Source: Orobanche coerulescens (Eukaryota; Streptophyta; Magnoliopsida; Lamiales; Orobanchaceae). From it: a stretch of 64,000 nucleotides of DNA. The notes under the pieces were generated by a model. It was given only the letters and a program-made list of their open reading frames with translations, made no database searches and had not been told where the DNA came from. The position numbers were made by a program, and so were the translations under genes. Below are positions 33,298-46,069 of this stretch, one piece after another. Every line of letters starts with the position of its first letter. Position 1 is the first letter of the stretch. The stretch covers positions 83,944,092 through 84,008,091 of the forward strand of contig CM065818.1 in NCBI GenBank assembly GCA_033398695.1, written 5' to 3'.

Positions 33298-36200
33298 GAA
33301 GTTTCGTCCCGAAACTTAAAACAAGTAGGGGGAAGAAATATTCCGCCAGGAAAAACTCAACAAGATACACAAGAATGCGTAACTAACGCGCAACGGCGAA
33401 ATGTTACAATCAACGCAAAGGAATATACGGCGTGAAAACACGCTCCACGGCGACCAACACAATGTCGCCGTTAGGGATACAATAAAACCAACAAATGACA
33501 AGCGTCATCAAACGGATAATATAGCCAATTCAATTATCCGACAATCACAAAACACAACGAACGAAAGTCAGTATGATTGACCAACTCAACGGTACATCAA
33601 TCGAAACGCGAGCCAATCGCTGAACTAATACTGAATTCCACCGCCCAAGGGTTGGAAGATCGAAAACGAGACTAATTTCCCAAACTTAAGGGAATTAGGA
33701 AGGTGCCTGAATGCTCAACGATCACAAAACGAGAACAAAAACCGAACAAACAAACGATCGAGACAACAAAAATCGAACAATCATGTCCGAAACACGAAGG
33801 ATAATAAAACTCAAACAACAACTCCCAGGATGATCTGGTGAGAACTACAAGGAATGCATTCCCATAAGATCCACAGGATAGGGAATAGCGATTGAAAAGT
33901 CACAGCGACAAACGAGTTATTCCAAAACAATACCACACTCGTTCCATCAACAAAAGCAAGGGATAGGGAAAGTTCAGAAATGTCAACGAACATAAACGAG
34001 TCGACAGAGTCGAAAATACAGAAGTTCCAAATCCGATCCACTTCGAATAAAAGAACTAGTAGAACCAAAAGATGTTACTTCCGAACAAGGTTCACAAGAA
34101 TCGAACCGAACTCGGAAAAGTCACAGCGATAACCAGATCGACCCAAAACAAGATCACAGCTCGTTCGAATGATGAACCCGAAATACAAAACAAGTTCAGA
34201 CAGTATCAACGAACACGAGCGAATCGATAGACTGGAGAAAGAGAAAATACAGAAGTCAAAATAGTATCGGTAGTATCCCCGACCTCATCCACGAAATTCA
34301 CAAAAACAGGAGCAAGGTAACAAGACATTAAACAACCGACACATAACGGAACGATCACCGATGCACACGGTCATACCAAACCAAGCACTAACAGCTCGCA
34401 CATGCGCGACAACGTAGAAATCACTACGAGGCGGCAACATTCGACACTAACATCCTAGCTCTCACAACAAATGCGTGGCAACGCCTCGACGTTCATGCCA
34501 CCAATCTGATCATACTCGGGAGCAAACATCATAACGACAACGTGAACATCATACATATATACCCATCCCTCAAATCGGAATGGATAGGTTTTAAAAACGA
34601 AAACCTCATTTTGAAAGTAATTTAGAAGAACACCAGTTGATCTTGAGTATCACCTTTCAAAAAGTACAAACGTGAAACATCGTTATCGAGACTTTGGAGA
34701 ACCATTTCGCATTTGATAAAAATGAGGACACTTTCTCTTAGTGAAAACGTTCAGAATATTCGACCCTCGGGTCTAAATAAAAGTGTTTCTAAAACATTGA
34801 AAATATCTCAAAGCATTTTGGTCCTTGAGGTAGAAAAATTTTGAAACGTGTTGTGGCACCTTGTATGTACTACGAGAAAATAATTCATTTTAAAAGTACG
34901 TCTCGAAATTTATTTTCTAAGATACTCAAGGTTTTTCGTCTACAATAGGCCAAAATGCCCAGAATTCACACTTGTCAATATTCACTTAAACACATCATAG
35001 CACACTCATTAAATCGTTCACAATCAAGACAGTGATATACAATCCCTAGGATATGCTTAACAACATCGTTAAAACAACGATCGGTTTATCAAAACCGGAT
35101 GGAAAACGACATCAAGAACAAAACTCCAAAAAGTCAACTCTAGGGATTCAAGAAAATACCTAGATTCGGCGAAGAACAATGGATTAGATGATGTTAAAAA
35201 TCATCTAGGATACTCCAAAACACCTTTGGATGGAAGAAAAATCAGCCCAGATGCGAAACCGAGTCGCTACGTCTCAATCTCATGGAGGAAGAAGAAAAAT
35301 GAAGAAAAATGCAACTTCTAGACTGGTGTCCGGTATTTATACTGGACACAATTAGCGTGCGCTAATCATTAAGGTTAGCGTGCGCTATCACGGCACCAAA
35401 CGAAACTCCTGACCAAAAATACACTGTTAGCGTGCGCTAATCCCAAGTGTTAGCGTGCGCTAACGAGAACTTCAGACCCGGTAGTTCTGGGTCGCTCAAC
35501 TACCGGGTAGCGTGCGCTATTCTCCCTTTAGCGTGCTACCAACGTACTCTCGCGCGCGTAAGCCGTAAAGCGTAGCGTGCGCTAACAATTCACGAGACAA
35601 CAGCAACATATCATAAAATTACATGCCGTAAACCCTTCTCACAAGGATTGACAAGGCGATGCATGATTTCACGTCTCATGTCGAAAATGCTAAATAGACC
35701 AATGACGGTGATATTTTCGAAAACTCAAAAACTCATTTGTCAAACCATCATGAAATATTCAAGGCCCAAAATGCCAAAACTTGATTCAAGGAATCGGTTT
35801 ACGAAATAAAACTCGGTTGCAAAATACCGAAAGCCGTTTGAAAGAACTCACGCAATGGATAAAATACGGTGCGAAAATACATCGATAGTGACGACACTCC
35901 TCGTATAAACCAAATACGAGAGTCTAATAAACACATATCGTGAAATCAAAATCCATAGAAGGATTCCATCATTCAATCGACTAATCATACAAATAACTCG
36001 TGTCACACGAGGCACAACACAAGGAAGGGAGTTTTACATCCATAGGTCGCACGTAAGTGACGACCGCCCTTTGATACTAATCACGACCAATGATCTCAAG
36101 CGACGCGTCGCGATGCGACTAAGTCGGACAAAATCCGGCGAGACAAAACTCAACCAACACAACTTGGCTCGGCCTAGGTTTTCCGAGGCTAATCTGATTT

Positions 36201-37239
36201 TAAAATCGTATACTCTAGTTATTCGAAAATAAAACCGATAAGTTAAAAATCGTTTTCAAGACCTTTTTAAACACGACAAGGGCTTAACAGTGGTAGCATT
36301 TTATAAAATGTCCTAAACACTTTTATACACGACCTTTAAATACCGACACAAGGTTTTATTTGAAAATACAAGGCTGGCTCGCCCAAATTCATGTCACTTT
36401 TCAAAAACCCACAATACGATCAAGTCTAAGAAATTTTCAAGCATGCACGCTGCATGTATTATTATTAATAGAAACACATTGGTTGTAAATAATAATAATT
36501 AGCCAAGTACCAACAATTCCCGGACACACTCATATACGACATTTAAAAATCACCAGTTCAAAAAGCGCAACTCGGAAATACTAATTCCAAGCATATGTCA
36601 AACTATCTCTTCAAGTTTAACAGCGTAACCAAAGATCACCGATTTGGACGTATGTCGAAACCAGCTATGTGAGTTTCTCAACAAACTCTGCCATCAATAC
36701 CTATACCGGAACATATCAATGTTCAAAACTTCTACATCATACTGCACCCTTCGGTGTCCAACTCATCGGTACATTCGGCTCAACATACATTTAGTATATC
36801 GCAATTACCAAACATAGATTCCATCACACAGCAAAAGACTAGAGAGTCAAGCCCTCTCACAATATACCACGGAGCAAAACTCGGATCTTTCGATCACCAA
36901 CGATCCCACCAATGGTAGGAAGTTTAGCGATGGAAGGCCCGCAAAACGACAAACGGTCAAGCCCGAGCAGCGCACATACTCCAGAGAGACAAAGGACGGC
37001 GCAATACTAGAATCAAAAGTACACAAACCGGATGGATCGAGAAACAACTCGACAATAAGTACGAGAGAGGCAATCACAGTTCAAGAAGTGGAATTTCAAT
37101 ACGAGTAAACAAGAGAATCGAGTAAGGAAAACTTACGAGCACTGGATGTACTGAGATGCCGGCAGCGGTGTGACAATGTGCAAAACAAAACACAACTAGA
37201 CCCAAATAACCAACAAGCCTAGGTATCCATAAACCTAGA
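33298..37239 (-). other. Non-coding internal region of element C
   Basis: No gag-pol motif on either strand. Its 3' end (33298-33500) matches the 3' end of the element E interior; most of the rest (about 34259-37255) matches element D at 56870-59913. In the middle it holds a palindrome array with TATA box (35334-35584). The longest frames are under 100 codons and antisense or unconserved. Confidence 0.75.
35334..35584 (-). repeat. Internal TAGCG palindrome array with TATA box (element C)
   Basis: Seven to eight copies of TAGCGTGCGCTA or variants at 35352-35584. Reading on the minus strand, a TATAAATA (35341-35334) follows directly, then a CT-rich leader. This repeats the array-TATA-leader order of the LTR promoters but lies in the middle of the internal region. 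Element D has the same at 57980-58238. Confidence 0.75.
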
Positions 37240-37251
37240 GCTCCGATACCA
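37240..37251 (-). promoter_or_regulatory. Primer binding site of element C
   Basis: Minus-strand TGGTATCGGAGC, four bases inside the 5' LTR; initiator-Met type as in Tekay-2. Confidence 0.9.
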
Positions 37252-37255
37252 TTTC

Positions 37256-39657
37256 TGTAACACCCCCAAGATATTCGAGGAGAATTACAGCGCCGTGGAC
37301 CCCTACATGGGACCCACCAGGCTAACACAAGAAAACACCACTCGACTAACCGCCTCGGTTAGCAAGGAAACAATTGTTAACAATAAGAACATAAAACAAC
37401 ACGTCCGGTACAACCGGCATAAATAACATCAACCGACAAATACAGTAACTCCAACGAAGACCAATCACAATCTGAAAGGAAAAAGCCTAAGTACTCGCGA
37501 GTACAATCTATAAGTTTACAATTTGGAAAACATCCACATCAAAAGAGACAGTAAGAAATAACAAGACTCGATTGCACATGTCAACAACCTTGGCCAACAT
37601 CCTCGTACCATCCCAGCGCCCGCTCGTCTGGCTGAACATAACCTGAAATCCATAACAAGAATTTCCCCGACAACGGGTCCCCAGAGGGGTTAGCAATTAC
37701 GCTAGTACAAGTATTCAAGGCAAACCAATCGCTTACACATTTCATAGTACATGCACCAATATCATTTCGAAAACCAAAACAAGACATGTCTTTTTCCGGA
37801 AAACATACAGTCCACAATTAGCCTTGAGAACAGGGCGGCAGCATACATTCTCACTCGAGGCCTCATAGGGACCCTACCGAGTTGGCTACAATTACAGAAA
37901 AACAAAACCACGCACACGCTATGCCGTGAGAACAGGGCGGCAGCATACATTCTCACTCGAGGCCTCACAAGGACCCTAACGAGTTGGCTAGCGGTACGAA
38001 ACTCGTGAAATCCAGGGCGGCAGCATAGATTTCCCTCCTTGACCCCGTCGGGCCAACACAAGGTGAGTTACACACAAGTAATATACATCACCATTTCATG
38101 TTAAGCTTAAAGGTTTCCAAAAATATACTTGCCTTGAATTATTGACGACGCAACGAACGGAAAGGAAAGTCACCGACGAACGCTAGGAACCAACGAGACC
38201 GAACCTAACGATTCGAAGAATACAATCACAACCATTTCTAAATGAATACGGAATTGGAATACACCCGAAAATCCGCCTACGATTCATGTATATTCGTATA
38301 TAAACAACAACGAGGGCGGACCGCAACCAAACCCTCTCGATTCCGTAAAAATCACGAAATATACCATGAATCCGTAGGGAAACTAAGAATACCAACAAGA
38401 TTAATCATATTCATCATGAATTAATCGACAAAACGGAACGAATCGGACAAAAACATGAAAACCCCCAATTTTACCAAAAGTAGGGTTCTAAAGATCTAAC
38501 CTTGATTATTTGGATCAAGGGATGATATCAGACGAATGATTGATGATATAACCCAAGGAACTCCATGGATATGTTGCTAAACAACATGGCTTCAAGCTTA
38601 GAACACGCCAGTGCGGAAGAGGAGAAGAAGAAGGTGAAAATGACAAGAAAAACGTCTGGGGGCCTTAAATAGCCGACAGACTCGACCGTGTCCGCTGACA
38701 CGGTCGTGGCGCGCTGCCGGCAGGGACTCGACCGTGTCTGCTAGACACGGTCGCGCCGCCGAGGGGCCTACCGATAGTGACTGTCATGGCGCTCGGCATT
38801 GACTCGGCCGTGTCTGGAACACGGCGGGCCTCTGAGCGATCGCTTCCGCTTATCCGGAAGAGTTTGGCCGTGCGCACGACACGGTCGGGTCTGAGGCGAG
38901 ACTTCCGGCTTATCCGGACGAGTACAGCACGGGCCGTGTCGGACGACACGGCCGAGTTCGGCCGCGTTGATCGCCAATAACGAGCGGGTGAGCTAAAACG
39001 ACCATAACTCTCCCGTCCGGACTCCGATTGACTCACCGTTCGAACCATTGGAAAGCTAACTCGATGCTCTATAATATTGCAAAGATTCAGAATTTTTGGA
39101 GTTACCAAAAATTAATGGTGATCTAACAAAGTAGAACTCATACTTAGAAAAGTCGTTTAGTAATCCTGAATTCAACAAAATGACACCGAAACCCGAACCT
39201 GAATACGAACCAAAGATACGGTTACGAAGTACTCACAAAGACGAATCTAAGAGCTAGTAGGACACACGATTCCGACCACCCTAAGGCTCGAAATTCGACA
39301 ACGGAAGGTAATTACCCCAAACTTTGGGAAATTACGAAAATGGCCCAAATGCCCGAAAATCACCATACGACAACGAATAATCAAAACGAAGCTCACAACA
39401 CGTATAACAACGTTAAATGAATTTACGAAAAACTCCAAACGACAGTTTCGAACGAGATTCGCAAGAACCGAACTCAAGCGCGGAAAAGTCGCTAAAAAGC
39501 ACGGAACTCAACAAAGCAGCACCGAAACGAACTCGGATGACAAAAAGTGCAGAATTAAATATTCTCCGAATGACGAAACAGTCAAAAGCGAGTCGTCAAA
39601 ATGGACTTCGGCCGAAAAAAGAAATTTACCGAAAATCGAAAATTTGCGGATATTACA
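37256..39657 (-). repeat. 5' LTR of element C
   Basis: 2402 bp, closely similar to the 3' LTR at 30869-33280, with small indels mainly inside the hairpin array (38679-38960), where several bases of the arms are lost compared with the other copy. Confidence 0.93.
38679..38960 (-). repeat. GACACGG hairpin array in U3 (5' LTR of element C)
   Basis: Same array as 32286-32580 but shorter by about 13 bp; the small deletions fall preferentially in loops and arms. Confidence 0.8.
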
Positions 39658-39662
39658 GGACC

Positions 39663-39986
39663 CACTTTGTACCTTTCGGCGGGCCTGTCGGTAGGTGAGA
39701 GGTAGGTGACAGGCTAGGGTCAAAGGCCTTATCTTGCGGTGCCTTTTCTGGATCTGCATGTGGGTCTCCGTCCAAGAGTCAGTCTTCGATGACTTTGACG
39801 GATGTTGGATTCATACGTGGCACGAGACGATCGTCTATAGTTGGACATCATAGACGATCGTCAGATACCAAAAGACGATCGCCATGGTTGACGACTTCTG
39901 GGTGTTTGCCCAGCGTATGTCATCTATGGTTGGCTCTCAGACCATTATGCCGATCGCCATCGAGGCGTATTAATCGCCGCAGAACA
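39663..39986 (-). repeat. 5' LTR of element A, outer part
   Basis: Continues the LTR split by element C. Contains several GACGATCG words. On the minus strand it starts TGTTCTGCGGCG at 39986, where it abuts element B's LTR. Confidence 0.75.
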
Positions 39987-40632
39987 TAGTGTAAAAGACC
40001 CTAATTATCTAATTCTTGAGTGCTGCTCTGTGAGTTCTTGAACTGCAGGGAGTTCTTGTCTCTGCCGATGGTCTTTCGATTAAGAGGTGCTGAGAGAGAA
40101 AAGCCGAGATAAAGTAGCCAGAAAATCCAGACCAGCAGACCCTCTTCCATGTGCAGGAAGCCTTCTATTTATAGGAGCTGGGATGCCTTAAAGTCTGCGG
40201 CTGCTGCTGGCAGCCAGCTTTGCGGACCAATGAGAAGTCTGCACGCGTCCTGAGTCGCTGTCCCGGGAGGTCCCACCTTGTACCTTTCGGAAGGTCTGTC
40301 GGTAGGTTAGAAGATGGTGACAGGCTGTGGTCAACGATCCATGTTCTGCGGCGCCATTCGCGGGTCTGCACATGGGTCTATATCCCGAGTTTCGTCCTTC
40401 GCAGACTTGGCGGATGCTGGCTTCGCGTGGCATGAGGCGGTCGTCCTTGGCCGGGCACCAGGGTCGATCGCCAGGTGCCAAGAGACGATCGCCTTAGATG
40501 TCGATTGCTCGGCACTTGGGTTTGATCTGGGATCTTCGTTTTGTAGGCAAGTCTTCCTTGGTCTATTCAACTCTAGCTCGGTCGCTCGGCATTTGTGCCG
40601 ATCGCCTGTCGAGGTGTATAAGTCTCGACACA
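39987..40632 (-). repeat. 3' LTR of element B, upstream part
   Basis: Colinear with 54478-55125 (TAAAAGACC...TCTCGACACAACA). Minus strand starts TGTTGTGTCGAG at 40632, next to the G-rich tract. The last ~198 bp of the LTR are missing here because element A is inserted. Confidence 0.8.
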
Positions 40633-40647
40633 ACAATTGCCCCCAGC
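40633..40647 (-). promoter_or_regulatory. Polypurine tract of element B
   Basis: Minus-strand AGCTGGGGGCAAT immediately precedes the 3' LTR. Confidence 0.65.
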
Positions 40648-41397
40648 TTGCTCTGATGTTGAAGACATGGGGTGAGGTGGTTCCATTCGCGATCATTTAG
40701 GATAAAGATAGGCGATCCGTTGAGCGGACTTTGGTCTCGAATTTGGGCGACCTGATCATACGGCGAGCTATCTTCGGTCTTGTTCTTGTGATCTTTAATT
40801 TTGCAGATCCCTCGTGGAAAGCTGATTGTTTCGACTTTGAGGAACCGTGCACAGTCGCGGAGTTCGATGGACCGACCTCCATGACCGTGTCTTGTGCGCG
40901 AGGGACATTCCACCTGTAGGTTTGTCTCGTGACTCACTTTATTGTGAGGGTCCTCTGTTAGGCTGCGCCCGCCTCGTATTTAAACGAAGGGCGTGCGGTC
41001 TTGGTCTGGAGGAGTCCTTGCGCGGGGCGTCGTCGGATTAAGCGACTCCACGTCCGCGGCTTGTTAGAACTTTTCTGCCTCGGATCGTCATGTTAGATGG
41101 CAATCCTCGACGGTATACGTTGTGATGGGGATAGGGATGCATCGCACTGTCTAGGTCCACCAAGTTAGCTTATGAACCTTTGAGGGCTGGCGAGCGTGTC
41201 CACAGATTTGTTTGGAGGGTCCTTCGGCTACGCCCACCTCATATTTAAACGAAGGGCGAGCGATCGCAGCCCAAAGGAACCTTGCATGGACGAAGCAATC
41301 GGTTCCATCGACTTCCAGGACCATGGACGCACTCTTCTACCTCGGATCATCAAGTTAGATGGCGATCCTCGACGGTATACGTTATGCTGAGGGAGGC
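40648..41397 (-). other. Spacer of element B
   Basis: Matches the spacer of element A (16400-16800, 24497-24700), including repeated GTATTTAAACGAAGGGCG words at about 40976 and 41250. No coding frame recognised. Interrupted at 41397 by element E; TSD GAGGC. Confidence 0.65.
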
Positions 41398-41936
41398 TGT
41401 AATATTCGCAATTTCGGATTTTGGTAATTTCCTTTTTCGGCTGGAGTCCATTTCGACGACTCGCTTGGGACCGTTTCATCATTCTAAGAATGATTAATTC
41501 TGCACTTTTTATCATCCGAGTTCGTTTCGGTATTGTTTTGTTGAGTTCCGTGTTTCTTAACGACTTTTCCGCACTCGAGTTCGATTCCTGTGAATCTCGT
41601 TCGAAATTACTGTTTCGAGTTTCCCGTACGTCCGTTTAACTTTGTTAGACGTGTTGTGAACTTTGGTTTGGTCACATATCGTGATTTTCGGATGTTTTGG
41701 GCCGTTTTCGTAATTTCCCAAAGTTTGGGGTAATTACTTCCGTTGTCGAATTTCGAGCCTTTGGGTAGTCGGAATCGTGTGTTCCTTTAGCTCTTAGTTT
41801 CGTATTTGCGAGTACTTCGTAACTGTATCTTCGATTCGTATTCATTTTCGGGTTTCGGGGTCGTTCGGATCGTCGTTGTGGTTCTTCATTTTGCACCTGG
41901 AGGTTGCTGGCCGGACCTGTGCGAAACGGCCCTGCC

Positions 41937-42160
41937 GAGCGCCGTGTCCTGCGTCGGGTTGGCCAGGACTAGCAGCCTGCCGAGACACGGACGAGAACCT
42001 GCGCAAGTTTTGCGTCGGGTGATGCGCCATGTCGGACACGGCCGAGACATACGCGCGGGCACCTTGCGCCGGGTGTTGCGCCGTGTCGGTCAGGTCGCTC
42101 ACTGACCCGCAACCCGGAGGAAGACACGGCGCTGGTCTGGGCCGTTTGCTGCGCCGTGTT
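41937..42160 (+). repeat. GCGCCGTGTC/GACACGGC array in U3 (5' LTR of element E)
   Basis: Seven or so copies of GCGCCGTGTC or its complement GACACGGCGC, with one tight pair near 42024-42046 (GCCATGTCGGACACGGC). It shares the core CCGTGTC/GACACGG with the Tekay-2 and C arrays but not their linkers, and lies directly before TATAAGTA at 42170. Second copy at 49967-50190. Confidence 0.75.
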
Positions 42161-42169
42161 CGACAGGGG

Positions 42170-42177
42170 TATAAGTA
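42170..42177 (+). promoter_or_regulatory. TATA box of the element E 5' LTR
   Basis: TATAAGTA 10 bp after the array, followed by a pyrimidine-rich leader (CATTTTTTCCCATTTCTTC). Same at 50200 in the 3' LTR. Confidence 0.55.
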
Positions 42178-43140
42178 TGGCAGAGCAGTCGGGTTTCACC
42201 CATTTTTTCCCATTTCTTCACTTCCTTTCCGCGGCTGGGACTTGGAGGGAACGAGGAGATGTTGTTCCACTGTAAATCAATGAATTCCTTAGTTCATAAC
42301 ATTGATTAATCATTCCATAACTTGCTCCAATCGGCCGAATCAGGGTACGTTTTCTTAAAATCTAGTTTTGGGGATTTTGTTGGATTTGTCCGTTTAATCC
42401 GTTTCAACTCAGAATAGTGATGGATTAATGATTGTTAAGCTATGTTATCTCGAATTCCTTGTTATTCCATGGTTTGATTGCCACGGATTTGTCGTTTTAT
42501 TGAGTATCTTATCGACGCCTTGAAGGTGTTCGATAAAATGTCACAAAGAGAATCCGAGCGTTCTACGATTATTCTTCCTCGTTCGTTCGTTAATTTATTG
42601 ATGGTATGATGTTAGGGTCAGATTCAATGTGAGGAACTCGAGTCGGAACCCTTCCGTTTGATATCTTCTTCATGGTACAAGCTTCCCGGTCGAACCGTGT
42701 TCTTCGGGGTATTCTGTAACGGTTATTAAGGCAAGTATCCTATTATACGACTTGTAACTTGCGACGAATAATCACGTATGAGATTTATAATGATTTTGCT
42801 TGCCTTCGTAAATATGTTCCGTTTGAATTGGTTGTGTATTCCGCAATTTGAAGGCTTTGTGATCATAGTATTATATTGGTATACATGTTAGCTGTTGGGC
42901 CATTTGTGCAGAATTGCGACGTACATATGGGATGGTTGTACACTTGGTTGTGCAATGTATTGTGTACCGAATGTGTGTTATGTTGGTTGTGTGTCGTTGA
43001 TTGATGATAGTTGTTGCGAGTGTTGAAATTGTGTTACGTGCGCGTGATGTACGATTTTGTGGTGATCAACGTGATTGATTAACTGTGCTCATTGTTGTAT
43101 GTAATGTGAACGTGAATGCGAATATGTGTGTGACCGCTAA

Positions 43141-43617
43141 GTTCACTCGTGTTGGTTCGACGGGACCTACGAGGATTCGTGGCAGTGGACTATGGTGTCA
43201 GAACTTAGTGAGGTACTGAGGTCCAATCGTGCTGGTCTGACGAGGCCTACGATAACGCATGGTAGTGGACCATGAGTTTCGAACACAGTACGTCCAACCG
43301 GGTGAGCTCTACGGGGCTTACGGTGACACGTGGCAGTGGACTACGGTGTGAGGACTATGTGTGTGTGATTGTTGTGATTGATATAGTCCGTGCGGGTTGT
43401 TGAACCTACGGAGACATGTGACAGTGGATCACGGTGTTGGAATTGGTTATGTCTGGTTAATAGTCCGTGTGGGTTGTTGAACCTACGGAGACATGTGACA
43501 GTGGATCATGGTGTCGGAATTGATTATGTTTGTTTAATTGTGCGTGGTGTAGTCCGTGCGGGTTGTTGAACCTACAGAGACACGTGACAGTGGATCACGG
43601 TGTCATGAGCATGATTA
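43141..43617 (+). repeat. ~80-bp tandem repeats in the R-U5 of element E
   Basis: Six diverged units with the core GTTGAACCTACGGAGACA and GACAGTGGATCACGGTGT; the inner part ACACGTGA..TCACGGTGT can fold back. The second LTR has the same at about 51178-51640. Confidence 0.75.
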
Positions 43618-44387
43618 TTTTCAGATCAAAGTTTTGAAAGGAAAAAATTTACGAAAATGAATGTTGGACCGAGTCCTAAGCTTGAGTAAATGTTTCCCGT
43701 ATTGTAAAATGTTGAGTTATGAAACAAGATTTAGGTTAAGGCCCTAAAGTTTTTCGAAAGGTTTTGTGAATAAGGACTTGAGGTCTTAAAGGTTTTGAAA
43801 TCCTAAAAAATTCCCGAGATGATAATCTTATTTTTAAAATTCTTCATAGCTTATCTTCCCTTGTGAAAACCTCCCGGGAATATTTTGATACTTGATTATT
43901 ATATTTGATTCACGATTATTATTCGCTTGTTACGTTTCGTATGATTTGATACTTGCACTAGTAAAACAGTGGAGTTTTACTAACCCCCGAATAATTGGGG
44001 GTGGATGTCTGTTTTGCGTCCAGATATATGCAGATTCAGGGGAGCAGTCACAGGATTGGCACAAGAGGATGACGAGCTGCGATACTAATCAAGAGTTGAG
44101 AGTAGTTTTGATTTTCGTTGTGTTGTTCGAGTTGATTTCAGTCTCCCGCTGTATTGTGTTTCGACCCCTGTGTGGGTAATGTTGTATAAATCAATTTTGT
44201 TGATTGAGTTGTGTGACCTCATTGGTCTCTGTGTTCGCCTGTAGGTGACCTTAACGGCCTGTATTATTTTATTGTTTGACCCTGGCCGGGCAAGTAGTTG
44301 GTCATTTTGTGAGGTATAGCCTGGTAGATCCTCGTGAAAAGGGGTCTATGGCATATAATATTCCCATATGGTTTTGGGGGTGTTAAA

Positions 44388-46069
44388 CTTATGGTATCGG
44401 AGCTTAGGTTGCGGAAACCTAGGCTGTCGGGTCGAGTCAAGTCGCGATTTGTCGAGTAATATGTTGTCTTGTCGTTCGAGCCGTCAGGTGACAAGTTGAG
44501 TTGTGCGTAGTCACGACGTGTCGGTTGTGTTGTCGGACGAGATTAGTATCGTGGGCGACCGTCACCTCCGCGCGACCTGTGGACATAAGTCTCCTCTTTT
44601 ATGCGAAGTACCTATGTATCATGATTTTATCTAAATGAGTTAATTGCGGTGCATAATTTTATTTGCACGGTGTTGTGAATATAGTTGTATTTAATACGTG
44701 TGACATATAGTATATGTTTAAAACTAGGCCTATTGTTGTTTTACCTTTGAACCACTGTGAGGGGTGGTATGGTGTGAAAATTGAGAACCTTGATGGGTTT
44801 CGAATAAGGTATCGACGATTGAGTTCGTGAGAAACTCCGAGGAATGGTTTTGTTGTATGTTTAAACTAGATGCTTTGAGATGTATTCAATTGGATTGTGC
44901 ATGTTGGACTGTATTCCTTTTATCCGCTGTGTGAGTTCTTTTGTAATGGCTTTCGGTATTTTACCGACTGAGTTTTATTTCGAAAACCGATTCCCTTAAC
45001 CGAGTTTTTGGCATTATGGCCTTGATCGTTTTGGCGAAATTCTTATGACGGTATTTAGTATTTTGTAAATGGCTTTTGTGAGTTTTTGAAATATTACCGT
45101 CATCGGCCTTTTTGGCATTTTTGTAAATGGTTTTTAGCCTGGTGGGTTCCGGCGCGGGACCCACGGCGCTATAATGTTCCGTGTAATTATCTGAAATTTT
45201 TGGGCATTCTAGCCCATTGAATTATCTTTTAAAACCTTGAGTATCTTAGAAAATAAATTTCGAGATGTACTTTTAAAATGAATTATTTTGTCGTGGTACA
45301 TCCAAGGTGCCACAATATGTTCCAAAATTCTTCTACCTCGAGGACCAAAATGTTTTGAGATATTTCCAATGTTTTAGAAACACTTTTACTTAGACCCGAG
45401 AGTCGAATATTTCCGAAATTTTTTCACGAAAAGAAAGTGTCCTCATTTTTATCGAATGCGAAATAGTTTACCAAAGTCTCGATAACGATGTTTCACATTT
45501 GTACTTTTTCTGAAGGGTAATACTCAAGATCAATCGGTGTTTCCAAAATTATTTTCAAAAGGGGGTTTTCATTTTTTTTAAAAACTTATCAATTCCCGTT
45601 TGCGTTTGTAAATGTATGTATGATGTTTGCTTTGTCGTTATGATGTTAACTTCCGAATATGATCGAATTGGTGGCATGAACGTTGAGGCGTTGCCACGTA
45701 TTTGTAGTACTAGCCTTCTGTGAGAAGTGTGAACTGGTATTTACTATTTGTCGCCTCGTGGTGATTTGCGTGTTGTCGCACGAGTGTGAGCTGTTGAAGC
45801 TTGGGTTTGTACGTTTGGGTACATGTGTGATTGTTTTATGATGTTTGTAATTATGTGCTGGTTATCGTTCGGGCCGTTGAGGTCGCCGAACGATACGGTC
45901 GTTGCTGTAGTGTTTGTGTGTGTATTACTTTACAATGGTAATCGTTGTATATGATATGTGTTAAGATTCTTGTTTGCGCTGAGTTGGCATCTCCGCTATG
46001 TTGTTTTGCGACGTTATGCCCCATTGTATCTAGCATTTGTATTTTCGGTATGCCGAGCCGAGGTGTTTC
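44388..46069 (+). other. Interior of element E, first part
   Basis: Begins with the primer site TGGTATCGGAGC (44392-44403). From about 44700 it is homologous to the interiors of C and D (opposite strand), but in place of their palindrome array it has a short piece with GCCTGGTGGGTTCCGGCG and GGGACCCACGGCGCT (45136-45172), which looks like the end signature of an LTR. No coding frame recognised. Confidence 0.7.

Larger units (their letters stand above)
30869..39657 (-). mobile_element. Element C: non-coding LTR retrotransposon (LARD-like)
   Basis: Two LTRs, minus-strand primer site (37251-37240) and polypurine tract (33297-33281), flanked by GGACC at 30864-30868 and 39658-39662. The LTR ends and primer site place it with Tekay-type elements. 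The 3.98-kb internal region encodes no recognisable gag or pol, so it would depend on proteins supplied in trans. It lies inside the 5' LTR of element A: the two flanks join into a sequence seen uninterrupted at 40241-40290. Confidence 0.93.
3067..39986 (-). mobile_element. Element A: nested Ty3/gypsy Tat-type retrotransposon
   Basis: Minus-strand gag, protease, RT, archaeal-type RNase H and integrase lie between 30137 and about 24800, followed by a spacer and then an accessory gene on the opposite strand (3268-15974). The 5' LTR is 30264-30868 plus 39663-39986. The 3' LTR is not in the window; it must lie left of Tekay-1. The element is split by Tekay-1, Tekay-2, CACTA-1 and element C. Its outer end TGTTCTGCGG (reverse strand, 39986) abuts the interior of element B's 3' LTR, so A probably inserted there, with TAGTG at 39987-39991 as the candidate duplication. 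Gene order and antisense accessory gene fit the Retand-like branch of Tat. Confidence 0.75.
41398..44387 (+). repeat. 5' LTR of element E
   Basis: 2990 bp. Ends TGTTAAA instead of TGTTACA, a point change at the terminus. U3 has a third type of array (41937-42160) and a TATA box at 42170; the R-U5 holds a long tandem repeat (43141-43617). Confidence 0.9.
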
